64,000 nucleotides of DNA from Lentzea sp. NBRC 102530 (GTDB lineage Bacteria; Actinomycetota; Actinomycetes; Mycobacteriales; Pseudonocardiaceae). The translations under genes were made by a program, and so were the position numbers. The notes under the pieces are model-generated. The model was not told the DNA's origin. It saw only the letters and a program-made list of their open reading frames with translations, and did not search any database. The stretch lies in the NCBI RefSeq assembly GCF_030269365.1, contig NZ_BSTF01000011.1, forward strand, positions 186,001-250,000. Reading direction: 5' to 3'. Positions 8,059 to 18,750 of this stretch are shown one piece after another; positions within the stretch are counted from its first letter, which is position 1; every line of letters begins with the position of its first letter.

Positions 8059-10463
8059 GCGAGCCTCGCCTCCCACGCCACGCGTCCGGTCTCGCGCGCC
8101 AGTTCCAGTGCCAGCAGCCGGTGCCGTTCCGCCTCCGCGGTCGCGCCCGCCGCCCGGTGGACCTCCGCGAGTTCGGCCTCGACCTGCACCTGGCGGACCC
8201 GCAGCTGGCCGCGTTCCGCGATCTTGTTCGCCTCGTCGGCGCACAGCAGCGCCTCCGCGAGGTTCCCGCGCACCCGGTGGTCGGCCGCGAGCCCGGTGAG
8301 CGCCTGGACCTCGCCGCGCGCGAACGCCGCCGTCCGGCACCCGGCCAGCGCCTGCTCGTGTTGAGCCGCGGCCTCGTCCGGCCGTCCGAGTCGCCGCAGC
8401 GCCACGCCGAGCGTGCAGCGGGCGTCCCACTCGGCCATGTCCTTCGCGTTGCCGGAGGCGACCTCGACCGCTTGCCGCGCAACGACTTCGGCCTCGTCGA
8501 GCCGGTCCTGTTCGAGCAGCAGGAACGCGCGGGCGTCCAGCACGCGCGACTGGAACGTCGGGCCGAGCTCGGGTGTCGTGAGCGGCTCCACCTCGTCCAG
8601 GTACCGCTCGACCCGGTCGAGGTCGCCGCCGAAGAGGTGGGTGATCACGAGGCCGTGCAGGCAGAAGGCGATGCCCGCGGTCAGGTTCCGCTCGACCGAA
8701 CTGCGCAGCGCCTCCTCGCAGTAGGACACCGCGAGCCCCACCGGGCCGAGGTCCTGCAGCACGCAGCTCAGGTTGAACAACGTGTTCGGCGTGCGGGTGA
8801 TGGCGAGCGACTGGTGCATGGCGTCCGCCGCCTCGGCGAGGTTGCCCAGCTCCCAGTGGATGATGCCCAGGTTGCCGACGTACGACGTCAACGAGGTCAG
8901 GTCGTCCGCCTGGCGGGCCAGTGCGACGGCGCGCTCGTACTCGGGCAGCGCGTCGGCGAACCTGCCCGCCCGCCAGTGCGCGAGCCCGATCGTGCCGCGC
9001 ATGCTCGCCTCGGCGGCGACGTCGCCGAGGTGCCGCGCGGCCTTCAACCCCGCGCGGGCGGCGACGTACCAGTCGACGACGTTCGCCGCGTGGTGCAGGA
9101 AGTACGCGCGCATCGCGTCGGCCAGCTGCCAGGCGATCGGCTGGTCCCCCGCCGCGACCGCCGCGGCGACGACGTTCGCGTGTTCGGCGTTCAGCCAGGC
9201 GAGCGCGCGCGGCATGTCGCTCACGTCGTGCACGGGCAGGTCCTCCGGCAGCCGCGGCAACGCCAGCCGGTGCAGCTCCGGGTTCATCATGCGGCCTGCG
9301 GCGTGCGCGTTGACCAGGTAGTACTCGTACAGGCGGACCGGCGGTGGAGCCCCGAAGCGACGCGCGTACACCCCGAGCAGGTCGTGCAGGGCGTACCGGT
9401 CCCCGGCGCGCTGGACGAGGTTCGCCGTGACGAGACCGGCGAGCGGGGCCGTCGCGTCCCGGCCGAGCAGCGCGGTGGCGGCCTCGGCCCCGAAGTCGGC
9501 TCCCGGCACCTGGCCCAGCAGCCGGAACAGCAGGCGGGAGAGTTCGGGCTGGGCGCGGTAGGACAGTTCGAACGTGGCGTGGACCGCCTGGTCGTCCTCG
9601 ATCTCCAGCGCGTCCAGCCTGTCCTCGCCGCGCAGGTCGGCGAGGTAGTCGGTGAGGTCGCGGTCCGCCAGGTGCGCGGCGGCGATGCGCAACGCGAGCG
9701 GCAGGCCTGCGCACAACCGCACGAGCTCGGCGCGTTCGTCCTCCTCGCCCGCGACGCCCATGCCGCCGAGCAACGCCTGCGCCTCCGCGTCCGCGAGCAC
9801 GCCGACGCGGATCTGCTCGTGCTCGGGCAGGTCGGTGCGGCTGGTGACGAGCAGCCGGGACCCGCTCCCCTCCGGCAGCAGCGGCGCGATCTGGTCGCGG
9901 CCGGCGTTGTCGAGGACCACGAGCACCGCGCGGTCCGCCGTCATCCGCCGGTACAGCGCGGTCTGGGCGTCGAGGTCGGCGGGCACCTGCTCGGCCCCTA
10001 GCGCGCGCAGGAACCGCGACAGCGCCTGCGCCACCGTGACCGGGTCGCCCTCGGAGAAGGCGCGCAGGTTCACGTGCAGCTGACCGTCCGGGAACCGCTC
10101 GCTCATCCGGTGCGCGAGGTGCACGGCCAGGGAGGTCTTGCCGACGCCGGGCGGGCCGGTGATCGCGAGCACCCGCGCCCCCGATCCGAGCGCGGCGTCG
10201 ATCTCCTGGCCGCGGCCCACGAAGTCGGGCAGGTCGGCGGGGAGCTGACGGGGCCCGCGCGGACGGGGCACCAGCCGGTAGCCGTACGGCTCGGTGACGA
10301 CGTGGTCGGTGACCCGCAGGCGCTGGACGAGCTTGCGCAGGGAGGCTCTCGGGTTCGCGGGCGTGTCCGCAGGGCCCCAGACGGCCTCGACCAGCTCGTC
10401 GAACGACACGGGCAGACCTGGCCGGGCGGCCAGCGCGGCGCGCAGTGCGTCGATCCTCGTCAT
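8022..10463 (-). CDS. AfsR/SARP-like NB-ARC ATPase regulator with TPR repeats, lacking a bacterial transcriptional activation domain
   Basis: 813 residues from the ATG at 10463 (an ATG at 10490 is in frame). Residues ~5-65 form a short winged-helix-like segment (FDELVEAVW, LRKLVQRLR, VTEPYGYRL) resembling the OmpR-type DNA-binding end of SARPs. An NB-ARC ATPase follows, with Walker A GPPGVGKTS and Walker B VLVVLDNAG, then about ten TPR-like helices. The usual BTAD domain after the DNA-binding part is absent. The gene sits between moaD and rpf, unlike in M. tuberculosis, so it is probably a lineage-specific insertion. Target genes unknown. Confidence 0.82.
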   Translation of the reverse strand: MTRIDALRAALAARPGLPVSFDELVEAVWGPADTPANPRASLRKLVQRLRVTDHVVTEPYGYRLVPRPRGPRQLPADLPDFVGRGQEIDAALGSGARVLAITGPPGVGKTSLAVHLAHRMSERFPDGQLHVNLRAFSEGDPVTVAQALSRFLRALGAEQVPADLDAQTALYRRMTADRAVLVVLDNAGRDQIAPLLPEGSGSRLLVTSRTDLPEHEQIRVGVLADAEAQALLGGMGVAGEEDERAELVRLCAGLPLALRIAAAHLADRDLTDYLADLRGEDRLDALEIEDDQAVHATFELSYRAQPELSRLLFRLLGQVPGADFGAEAATALLGRDATAPLAGLVTANLVQRAGDRYALHDLLGVYARRFGAPPPVRLYEYYLVNAHAAGRMMNPELHRLALPRLPEDLPVHDVSDMPRALAWLNAEHANVVAAAVAAGDQPIAWQLADAMRAYFLHHAANVVDWYVAARAGLKAARHLGDVAAEASMRGTIGLAHWRAGRFADALPEYERAVALARQADDLTSLTSYVGNLGIIHWELGNLAEAADAMHQSLAITRTPNTLFNLSCVLQDLGPVGLAVSYCEEALRSSVERNLTAGIAFCLHGLVITHLFGGDLDRVERYLDEVEPLTTPELGPTFQSRVLDARAFLLLEQDRLDEAEVVARQAVEVASGNAKDMAEWDARCTLGVALRRLGRPDEAAAQHEQALAGCRTAAFARGEVQALTGLAADHRVRGNLAEALLCADEANKIAERGQLRVRQVQVEAELAEVHRAAGATAEAERHRLLALELARETGRVAWEARLAQPPANGGSTSS

Positions 10464-10772
10464 CGCGTTCGATCGTATGGGCCCGCGCACGCTCAGGCGC
10501 GTTGGTGCCCGCGGTCCTGCTGCTTCCGGCGCCTCCTCGGCGTGCCTCGGGCGGGTCGTGGAACCGAGTCCGAAGTCGTCCCCGGAGGGCCGCTCCCGCT
10601 TGCCCGAGCGGACCTCCCACGACCGTGACGGAGGCTCTCAGATGGCGCAACACGCGTGAGCCACGCCTCACTTTCCGTGATAGATCTCGGTCGATCTCAG
10701 GATGGAAACGAACCGATAACGACACCACTGAGCTGCGCTTTTGCAGGCTCCCACCAACACCCTGGGTCGTTA

Positions 10773-10790
10773 CTGTGACGCGCGTCACAG
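10773..10790. promoter_or_regulatory. Crp/GlxR-type operator
   Basis: The sequence CTGTGACGCGCGTCACAG is a perfect 18-bp palindrome and contains the exact Crp/GlxR consensus TGTGA-N6-TCACA. It lies 218 bp upstream of the rpf start codon. Corynebacterial GlxR and mycobacterial Crp are known to control rpf genes through such sites. The site is seen directly; the regulator is inferred. Confidence 0.72.
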
Positions 10791-10799
10791 CTCGAAACA

Positions 10800-11650
<851 letters not shown>

Positions 11651-11737
11651 GCCCCTGAGCTGAGCCTTCGACTCAGTCAGCGCACCTCGATCGGTCGCAT
11701 GATGGCCAGTCCGCTTCGTGCGGGCTGACGCAGAACC

Positions 11738-11775
11738 AGGGACCTCACCGTTATCCCCCCGACGGTGAGGTCCCT
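11738..11775. terminator. hairpin terminator after rpf
   Basis: AGGGACCTCACCGT is followed by a 10-base loop rich in C and then its perfect 14-bp complement. No T-tract follows, as is common in actinomycetes. It lies 88 bp after the rpf stop. Confidence 0.75.
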
Positions 11776-12044
11776 GCCTGCGTGTGTGGGGTGCGGCGAG
11801 TGGCAGCGGGATACGGAACTGCTGGACGAGGCTGCTGGATGAGGCGAGCTGCGGGACTGCCGCAGGGTTGGTCGCGGTGCCAACCGCAGTCGTCAACGCA
11901 GGCCGACCACGCACGCAGGCCCGGCGCGCGGTGCCAACCGGACCGCCGAATGCGTAAGCCAGCCACCTACGGGTCCTGGCGTGGCGAAGCGCAGCGAGCC
12001 CGAACGGGCTGCTTCACACCAGGCCAGCCGGTTCCCCTGCCTTG
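11776..12044. other. non-coding region between rpf terminator and palindromic element
   Basis: No gene with a credible start and family signature is seen here. A weak inverted repeat (CCTGGCGTGGCGAAGC near 11977 and GCTTCACACCAGG near 12012) suggests further structured DNA adjoining the nested palindrome that follows. Confidence 0.5.
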
Positions 12045-12170
12045 GCGATTGGGGCTTTACCTTGAGGGGGCGGGATGCCAACCTGTCCGGTCCGGCCGGG
12101 GCGCTCTTATCCCCGGCTTGTGAGGCCGCGAACGCATCCCGCCAGAGGCTCAAGGTCAAGCCCCAATCGC
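12045..12170. repeat. nested palindromic element, copy A
   Basis: Outer arms GCGATTGGGGCTTTACCTTGAG and, inverted, CTCAAGGTCAAGCCCCAATCGC match at 21 of 22 positions (12045-12066 and 12149-12170). Inside are GGCGGGATGC/GCATCCCGCC (12069-12078, 12134-12143) and GCCGGGG/CCCCGGC (12095-12101, 12111-12117). Together they form one long hairpin. A related element with the same GATTGGGGCTT end lies at 53573-53696. Confidence 0.8.
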
Positions 12171-12262
12171 ACCCCACATCATTCGAACCGACCCGCGCGA
12201 GCACCCTCGCGACCGCAGCCCGACCAACCCCGCTGGAACCGCAACCAGCCAACGCAACCGGC

Positions 12263-12688
12263 TCAGGGGCAGTTGACCCACTCGTCGGACCCGTCCGAGA
12301 ACACCTGCCGCTTCCACACCGGCAACCGAGCCTTGACCTCGTCAACCAGGTCGGCGCACAACGAGAACGCCTCCCCCCGGTGCTCGGCAGCCACCGCACA
12401 GGCAAGCGCGACGTCCCCGATCTTCAACGGCCCGACCCGGTGCGACACGGCGATCCCGTGCACCCCGGAGTACTTCTCCGCCAAAGAGGCAACGACCTCC
12501 GCCACCACATCGGAAGCGGACGGGTGCGAGTGGTACTCCAACTCCAGCACCGACCGCCCACCGTCGTGGTCCCGGACCACGCCGGAGAAGGTGACCACCG
12601 CACCGGCCCGGTCGGACTCGACCAGCGAGGCGTGCTCCGAAACCGACAGCAGCGATTCGGTGACGACGGCCCGCAGCACCACGCTCAC
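12263..12688 (-). CDS. moaE: MoaE, large subunit of molybdopterin synthase
   Basis: 141 residues from the GTG at 12688, which overlaps the mog stop in a GTGA tetranucleotide. Signature parts are GAVVTFSGVVRDHDGG, LELEYHSHPSASD, RVGPLKIGDVALACAVAAEHR and the late VKARLPVWKRQVFSDGSDEWV with the catalytic lysines. With MoaD it inserts two sulfurs to make molybdopterin. It is the last gene of the moaC-mog-moaE operon. Confidence 0.95.
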   Translation of the reverse strand: MSVVLRAVVTESLLSVSEHASLVESDRAGAVVTFSGVVRDHDGGRSVLELEYHSHPSASDVVAEVVASLAEKYSGVHGIAVSHRVGPLKIGDVALACAVAAEHRGEAFSLCADLVDEVKARLPVWKRQVFSDGSDEWVNCP

Positions 12689-13155
12689 TTGTGATCCCCT
12701 CCACGCAACTGGTCGAGCGCATGCTCCAGCACCGACTCCAGAACGGACAACCCGTCCCGAACCCCACCGGTGGACCCGGGCAGGTTCACGATCAACGTCC
12801 GCCCGGCGACCCCGGCGACCCCGCGCGACAACACGGACCCGGGCACACGAGGCCACCCGGACATCCGGATGACGTCGGCGAGCCCGGGCACCTCGAAGTC
12901 GAGCACGGCACGGGTCGCCTCGGGAGTCCGGTCGGTGGGATTGATCCCGGTACCGCCGGTGGTCAACACCAGATCGGCGCCGGAAGCCACCGCATCCGTC
13001 AGGGCCGACTGAACTGGATCTCCGTCCGGCACCACCAAGGGCGAGGACACCGAGAACCCGCGGTCGGTCAGCCAGGACACGATGACCGGCCCGCTGCGGT
13101 CCTCGTACACGCCGGCGGAAGCCCGGTTCGAGGCCACGACGACGACAGCCTTCAC
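12685..13155 (-). CDS. mog: MogA/MoaB-type molybdopterin adenylyltransferase
   Basis: 156 residues from the GTG at 13155, overlapping the moaC stop by GTGA. The molybdopterin-binding signature is present: VVVVASNRASAGVYEDRSGP, LTTGGTGINPTDRTPEATR and the NLPGSTGGVRDGL loop. It adenylates molybdopterin before MoeA inserts molybdate; the moeA gene is at 58.4 kb. Position and order match Rv0865 of M. tuberculosis. Confidence 0.93.
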   Translation of the reverse strand: MKAVVVVASNRASAGVYEDRSGPVIVSWLTDRGFSVSSPLVVPDGDPVQSALTDAVASGADLVLTTGGTGINPTDRTPEATRAVLDFEVPGLADVIRMSGWPRVPGSVLSRGVAGVAGRTLIVNLPGSTGGVRDGLSVLESVLEHALDQLRGGDHK

Positions 13156-13625
13156 GGGCGCTCCCACAGACCGGACTTGCCGCCCTCCTTGCGCTCCACC
13201 CGGACCGCGTCCAGCGAAGCAGCGGGGTCGACCGACTTCACCATGTCGTGCAGCGTGAGCCCGGCCACCGACACGGCGGTCAGGGCTTCCATCTCCACGC
13301 CGGTGCGGTCGGTGGTGCGGACGGTGGCGGTGATCAGCACGGCCGAGTCGGCCAGTGCCAGGTCCACCACCACCGACGACAACGCGATCGGGTGGCACAG
13401 CGGGACGAGTTCCCACGTGCGCTTCGCCGCCATGATGCCCGCGATGCGGGCGGTGGCGAGGGCATCGCCCTTGGGCAGGCCGTCGGCGCCCAGCAACTCC
13501 ACCACTTCTGCGGTCGTGTGCAGGACTCCGGTGGCGACGGCGGTCCGGGTGGTCTGCTCCTTGCCGGAGACGTCGACCATCCGGGCCGCGCCGGCGGAGT
13601 CCAGGTGGGTGAACTGCTTGGTCAT
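13152..13625 (-). CDS. moaC: MoaC, cyclic pyranopterin monophosphate synthase
   Basis: 157 residues, the usual size. It starts TKQFTHLDSAGAARMVDVSGK, and includes the conserved LVPLCHPI metal/substrate motif and the VGVEMEALTAVSVAGLT-like stretch (here TGVEMEALTAVSVAGLTLHD) with KSVDPAA near the C terminus. It acts after MoaA to form precursor Z. It is the first gene of a translationally coupled operon with mog and moaE. Confidence 0.96.
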   Translation of the reverse strand: MTKQFTHLDSAGAARMVDVSGKEQTTRTAVATGVLHTTAEVVELLGADGLPKGDALATARIAGIMAAKRTWELVPLCHPIALSSVVVDLALADSAVLITATVRTTDRTGVEMEALTAVSVAGLTLHDMVKSVDPAASLDAVRVERKEGGKSGLWERP

Positions 13626-13673
13626 ACCGCGATCGTATGCCTGCGCACGCGAACCGACCGGTGCGCAAAGCCC

Positions 13674-15056
<1,383 letters not shown>

Positions 15057-15158
15057 CGTCGTCCTCCCACGAAGTACAAGCGGGAAACGAGCCTATCCCC
15101 GGGCCCTTTGCGGTACGCACGCGACTCGGCCAGTTTTAAGACCGGCCTGACAATCCAC

Positions 15159-15344
15159 TCAGGACTTGTTGATCTCGGTCACCGGGTGCCGGTACGGGAG
15201 GTCCTCCGACGGCAGCGGGAACGTCACCGTGCCGAACGGGGAGAGCGCACCCTGCAGGTCACTGGTCAGTTCGGTGACGGGGTGACCGCCTTCCGGACCT
15301 TCCGGCCAGTGCGGGTCGACCCGTCCAGGGCGTCCTTTCGCCAC
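15159..15344 (-). CDS. small hypothetical protein
   Basis: 61 residues from a GTG preceded by GAGGAGAAC, a good ribosome-binding site. It is rich in proline and acidic residues and contains PHWPEGPEGGHPVTELTSDL. No signal, membrane segment or known domain is visible. A small gene is also present at the equivalent place in M. tuberculosis (Rv0863 beside Rv0862c and moaC2), so this could be its counterpart, although similarity was not tested. It is divergent from the XPB-partner gene. Confidence 0.5.
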   Translation of the reverse strand: MAKGRPGRVDPHWPEGPEGGHPVTELTSDLQGALSPFGTVTFPLPSEDLPYRHPVTEINKS

Positions 15345-15429
15345 GTTCTCCTCCTCGGTGGTGTCAGATGACGCGACAAGTGTGACAGAGCACGTCGGGA
15401 TCCGAAGCGGCCCATATACCGTGGTGAGA

Positions 15430-17676
15430 ATGTCCGGCATCACACTCGCCGACTGGCTGCGTGCCCAGGACGACGCTGCTCTCGTCGCGCTGCTGCGTGC
15501 GCGTCCTGACCTGGCAACGCCCCCACCTGCCGATATGTCCGTCCTCGCGACGCGGATCGGCACCAGGGCGTCGATCGCGCGCGCCTGCGAGGACCTCGAC
15601 ACGTTCACGCTGGCCGTCCTCGAGGCCCTGGTGGTCGAGGGTGCGGACGCCGCTCCCGTGGCGTTGCCCACACAGCTGCTCGGGCCGGACGTGAAGCCCA
15701 AGCCGCTGAAGCAGGCGGTCGCACGGCTCAAGTCGCTCGCGCTGGCCTGGGGCGAGGACGACGCGTTGTCGGTTCCGCCCGTCACCAGGGAGGCGTTCGG
15801 CGCCTATCCCGGTGGCCTCGGCCGCAGAACCGGGCAGACCTACGACCTCACCGGTATCACCGAGGGTGAGCAGCGGGTCATGCAGAAGCTCGCCGCCGGA
15901 CCGCCCATCGGCGACACCAAGGACGCCTCCCGCGTCATCCCGCTGGAGAAGGCCGACACCCCGGTGCAACGGCTGCTCGCGCGTGGCCTGCTGCTGCGCC
16001 GCGACCCCGGCACCGTCGAACTCCCCCGCGAGATCGGCCTCGCCCTGCGCGGCGAGCGGCCGCTGGGCCCGATCCAGGTCACCGAGCCGAAGCCCAAGAC
16101 CAGCGCGCTGGCCCAGACGAGCGTCGACGCGACCGGCGGCGGCGAGGCGCTCGAACTCGTCCGGCACGTCGAGAACCTGATCGCGAGCTGGTCCGCCGAG
16201 CCCCCGCCGGTGCTGCGCACGGGCGGCCTCGGCGTCCGGGAGCTGCGCAAGGTCGCCAAGGACCTCGACGTCGACGAACGCAGGGCCGCGCTGCTGATCG
16301 AGCTCGTCGTCGGCGCCGACCTCGCCGCGAACACCGAGGCCACCGAGCCCGAGTGGGTGCCGACGACCAAGGCCGACGTCTGGCTCGCCGCGACCGCCGA
16401 GGTCCGCTGGGCCACGCTCGCGAACGCCTGGCTGGAGCTGCCGCGGCTGCCCGCGTTGATCGGCCGCCGCGACGAGAAGGACAAGCTCTTCAACCCCCTG
16501 GCGGACGAGATCCGGCGCGCCCAGGCCCCACGCGACCGGCGCTGGGTCCTCGAGACGCTGGCCGCGTTCCCCAAGGGCACCGCGATCGCGAACCCCGCCG
16601 ACCTCGCGGCCCTGCTCGGCTGGCGGGCGCCGAGGCGCGGTGGCAGGCAGCGCGACGAGCTCGTGCGCTGGACCGTCGAGGAGGGCACCGCCGTCGGCGT
16701 GCTGGCCCTGGGCGCGATCACCGCCGCCGGCCGCGTGCTGCTCGACGAGGGCCCCGGCCACGCCGCCAAGACCCTCGGCGACGCCCTGCCGGAGCCGCTC
16801 GACCACGTGCTGGTGCAGGCCGACCTCACCGTCGTCGCGCCCGGCAGGCTCGAACCCGACCTCGCGGACGAGATGGCGCTGGTCGCGAACGTCGAGTCGG
16901 CGGGCAGCGCCACGGTCTACCGGATCAGCGAGGCCACCGTCCGCCGTGCCCTCGACGCCGGACGCACCGCCGACGACCTGCGCGAACTCTTCACGCAACG
17001 CTCGCGCACCCCGGTCCCGCAGTCGTTGTCGTACCTGATCGACGACGCCGCCCGCCGCCACGGCAGGCTGCGCGGTGGCGCCGCGGGCTCGTTCCTGCGC
17101 TGCGACGACCCGGTGCTGATCACCGAGGTCCTCGCCCACCCCGAGGCCGCCCGGCTGGAACTGCGCCGGATCGCGCCGACCGTGATCGTCAGCCCGGTGC
17201 CGCTGGCCGACGTCCTGGACGGGCTGCGCGCGGCCGGGTTCGCCCCGGCCGCGGAGGGCCCGGACGGGCAGGTGCTGGACCTGCGGCCCGGTGGCCGCCG
17301 GACCACCCCGAGGCAGCGGACGGCCAGAAAACCGGCGTCACCGGCCGTGCCCGCCGACGAGCGGTTGGGTGAACTCGTCCGGCTGGTCCGGGCCGGAGAT
17401 CGCGCCGCGGCGACACCACGGGGTGAACGCGTGGCTGTCCCGGGTCATCTCGGCGCCGGCCCGTCGGCGACGTTGTCGTTGCTCCAGCAGGCCGCACGCG
17501 CCCGGCGGCGGGTGCTCGTGGGGTTCGTCGACTCGCACGGCACGGCGGCACAGCGCGTGATCGAGCCGCACGTCGTCGGGGGTGGCGTGCTCGAGGGCTA
17601 CGACCACAGCTACGGAGAGGTGCTGAGGTTCCCCCTCCATCGCGTCACGTCCGCCGCATTGGTGGACGAGGACTGA
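15430..17676 (+). CDS. helicase-associated (XPB-partner) protein, Rv0862c-like
   Basis: 748 residues from the ATG at 15430. The N-terminal part (LADWLRAQDDAALVALLRARPDL) and repeated winged-helix-like segments are typical of the actinobacterial helicase-associated proteins found next to XPB. The C-terminal ~80 residues (LQQAARARRRVLVGFVDSHGTAAQRVIEPH) have a WYL-like SH3 fold. Its partner helicase gene is at 28445, 10.8 kb away rather than adjacent. A role in DNA repair is inferred from that pairing. Confidence 0.75.
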   Translation: MSGITLADWLRAQDDAALVALLRARPDLATPPPADMSVLATRIGTRASIARACEDLDTFTLAVLEALVVEGADAAPVALPTQLLGPDVKPKPLKQAVARLKSLALAWGEDDALSVPPVTREAFGAYPGGLGRRTGQTYDLTGITEGEQRVMQKLAAGPPIGDTKDASRVIPLEKADTPVQRLLARGLLLRRDPGTVELPREIGLALRGERPLGPIQVTEPKPKTSALAQTSVDATGGGEALELVRHVENLIASWSAEPPPVLRTGGLGVRELRKVAKDLDVDERRAALLIELVVGADLAANTEATEPEWVPTTKADVWLAATAEVRWATLANAWLELPRLPALIGRRDEKDKLFNPLADEIRRAQAPRDRRWVLETLAAFPKGTAIANPADLAALLGWRAPRRGGRQRDELVRWTVEEGTAVGVLALGAITAAGRVLLDEGPGHAAKTLGDALPEPLDHVLVQADLTVVAPGRLEPDLADEMALVANVESAGSATVYRISEATVRRALDAGRTADDLRELFTQRSRTPVPQSLSYLIDDAARRHGRLRGGAAGSFLRCDDPVLITEVLAHPEAARLELRRIAPTVIVSPVPLADVLDGLRAAGFAPAAEGPDGQVLDLRPGGRRTTPRQRTARKPASPAVPADERLGELVRLVRAGDRAAATPRGERVAVPGHLGAGPSATLSLLQQAARARRRVLVGFVDSHGTAAQRVIEPHVVGGGVLEGYDHSYGEVLRFPLHRVTSAALVDED

Positions 17677-17795
17677 CGGTCGGTCATCCCCCGGTCGGTT
17701 CTCCCGATCACCCTTGCGTGGCCGAAGCGCGACCTAGCGTCGGTTGACGTGGACGTACCCGAGACACGTCCGCCGACCAAGGAGGTCACTCGCAC

Positions 17796-18605
17796 ATGGT
17801 CAGCTCCCGGTGGGCTTTGAGAGCCGCCGCCACCGTCACGACCCTGGCGTTCGCCCTGCCGTTCGGCACCGGCACCGCGAACGCCGACCCGATCATCCAG
17901 GTCCTGGGTGACAACAACGTCAACGCGACGGTGGGGGTGAGCGGCAACGTCGACATGCTCGACGTCGCCGCCGGCGCCCACGTCGCGATCGACACCGGGC
18001 CCGGCATCAGCGTCATGAGCAACGGTGGCATCCAGGTCGCACTCGGCCTCGCGGCCCAGGTGGACGCGGGTGTCGGCGCTGAGGTGGAGGTCGACGCCTA
18101 CGAGTCCGAGATCGAGATCGAACTCGACTCGGTGGTCGACGCGGAAGTGGAAGTGGAACCGGCCGTGAACGCCGCGGTGGTAGCTGACACGGATGTCGCT
18201 GCCGACGTGAGCGAAGCGGACGGGGACCGCGCACCCGCTGCCGCACCCGCCGTCGTGGCCGAGCCGGTCATGCCGACCGTCGAACCGGTGCCCGCGGCTG
18301 CTCCGGCCGAGGCTCCCCTCACCGCGGCGGCCGCGGTCACCGCGGACGCGGTGGCGGACGTCGGTGTCGACGCCGGCCTCGTGGTCGACGCGGACATCGA
18401 CGCGGACGTCGACGCCGGGATCGGCATCGGCATCGGCATCGGGTCGTACGGGCACCACGACTGCCACCACTACCACCACGGCCTGCTGGACGGTCTGCTG
18501 AACATCGGGATCGGCGCCGGCGTCGGCGCGGGAGCCGATGTGGACCTCGGCAGTGGTGACGTGTCGATCGGTGCGTTCGTCGGGGTCGGCCTGACCATCG
18601 GGTAG
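17796..18605 (+). CDS. secreted acidic low-complexity protein with His-rich patch, unknown function
   Basis: 269 residues. A clear signal peptide (SSRWALRAAATVTTLAFALP, cleavage after TANA) is followed by alternating Asp/Glu-Val-Ala repeats such as VDAEVEVEPAVNAAVV and DADIDADVDAGIGIGIGIG. Near residue 215 is GHHDCHHYHHG, a likely metal-binding patch. The end is glycine-rich and hydrophobic. The alternating pattern suggests extended beta structure or a repeat-based surface layer. No family was recognised. The upstream CCAAGGAGGTCACTC supplies a strong ribosome-binding site. A hairpin terminator follows at 18673. Confidence 0.75.
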   Translation: MVSSRWALRAAATVTTLAFALPFGTGTANADPIIQVLGDNNVNATVGVSGNVDMLDVAAGAHVAIDTGPGISVMSNGGIQVALGLAAQVDAGVGAEVEVDAYESEIEIELDSVVDAEVEVEPAVNAAVVADTDVAADVSEADGDRAPAAAPAVVAEPVMPTVEPVPAAAPAEAPLTAAAAVTADAVADVGVDAGLVVDADIDADVDAGIGIGIGIGSYGHHDCHHYHHGLLDGLLNIGIGAGVGAGADVDLGSGDVSIGAFVGVGLTIG

Positions 18606-18672
18606 CAGGGCCGCACGGCGAAAGGACGACCGCTTGGACCCACCGGAACCGGACTGAGTCAGACCGCAACGA

Positions 18673-18710
18673 CGAGGCGAGCGCCGCACCCGAAGGTGGC
18701 GCTCGCCTCG
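18673..18710. terminator. bidirectional hairpin terminator
   Basis: CGAGGCGAGCGCC and its perfect 13-bp complement flank a 12-base loop, between the ends of the secreted-protein gene and the convergent conservon GTPase gene; TTCAGTTGT follows on the plus side. Confidence 0.78.
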
Positions 18711-18750
18711 TTCAGTTGTCGTGCGGTGCGAGAACTCCGGCGGAAGGAGT

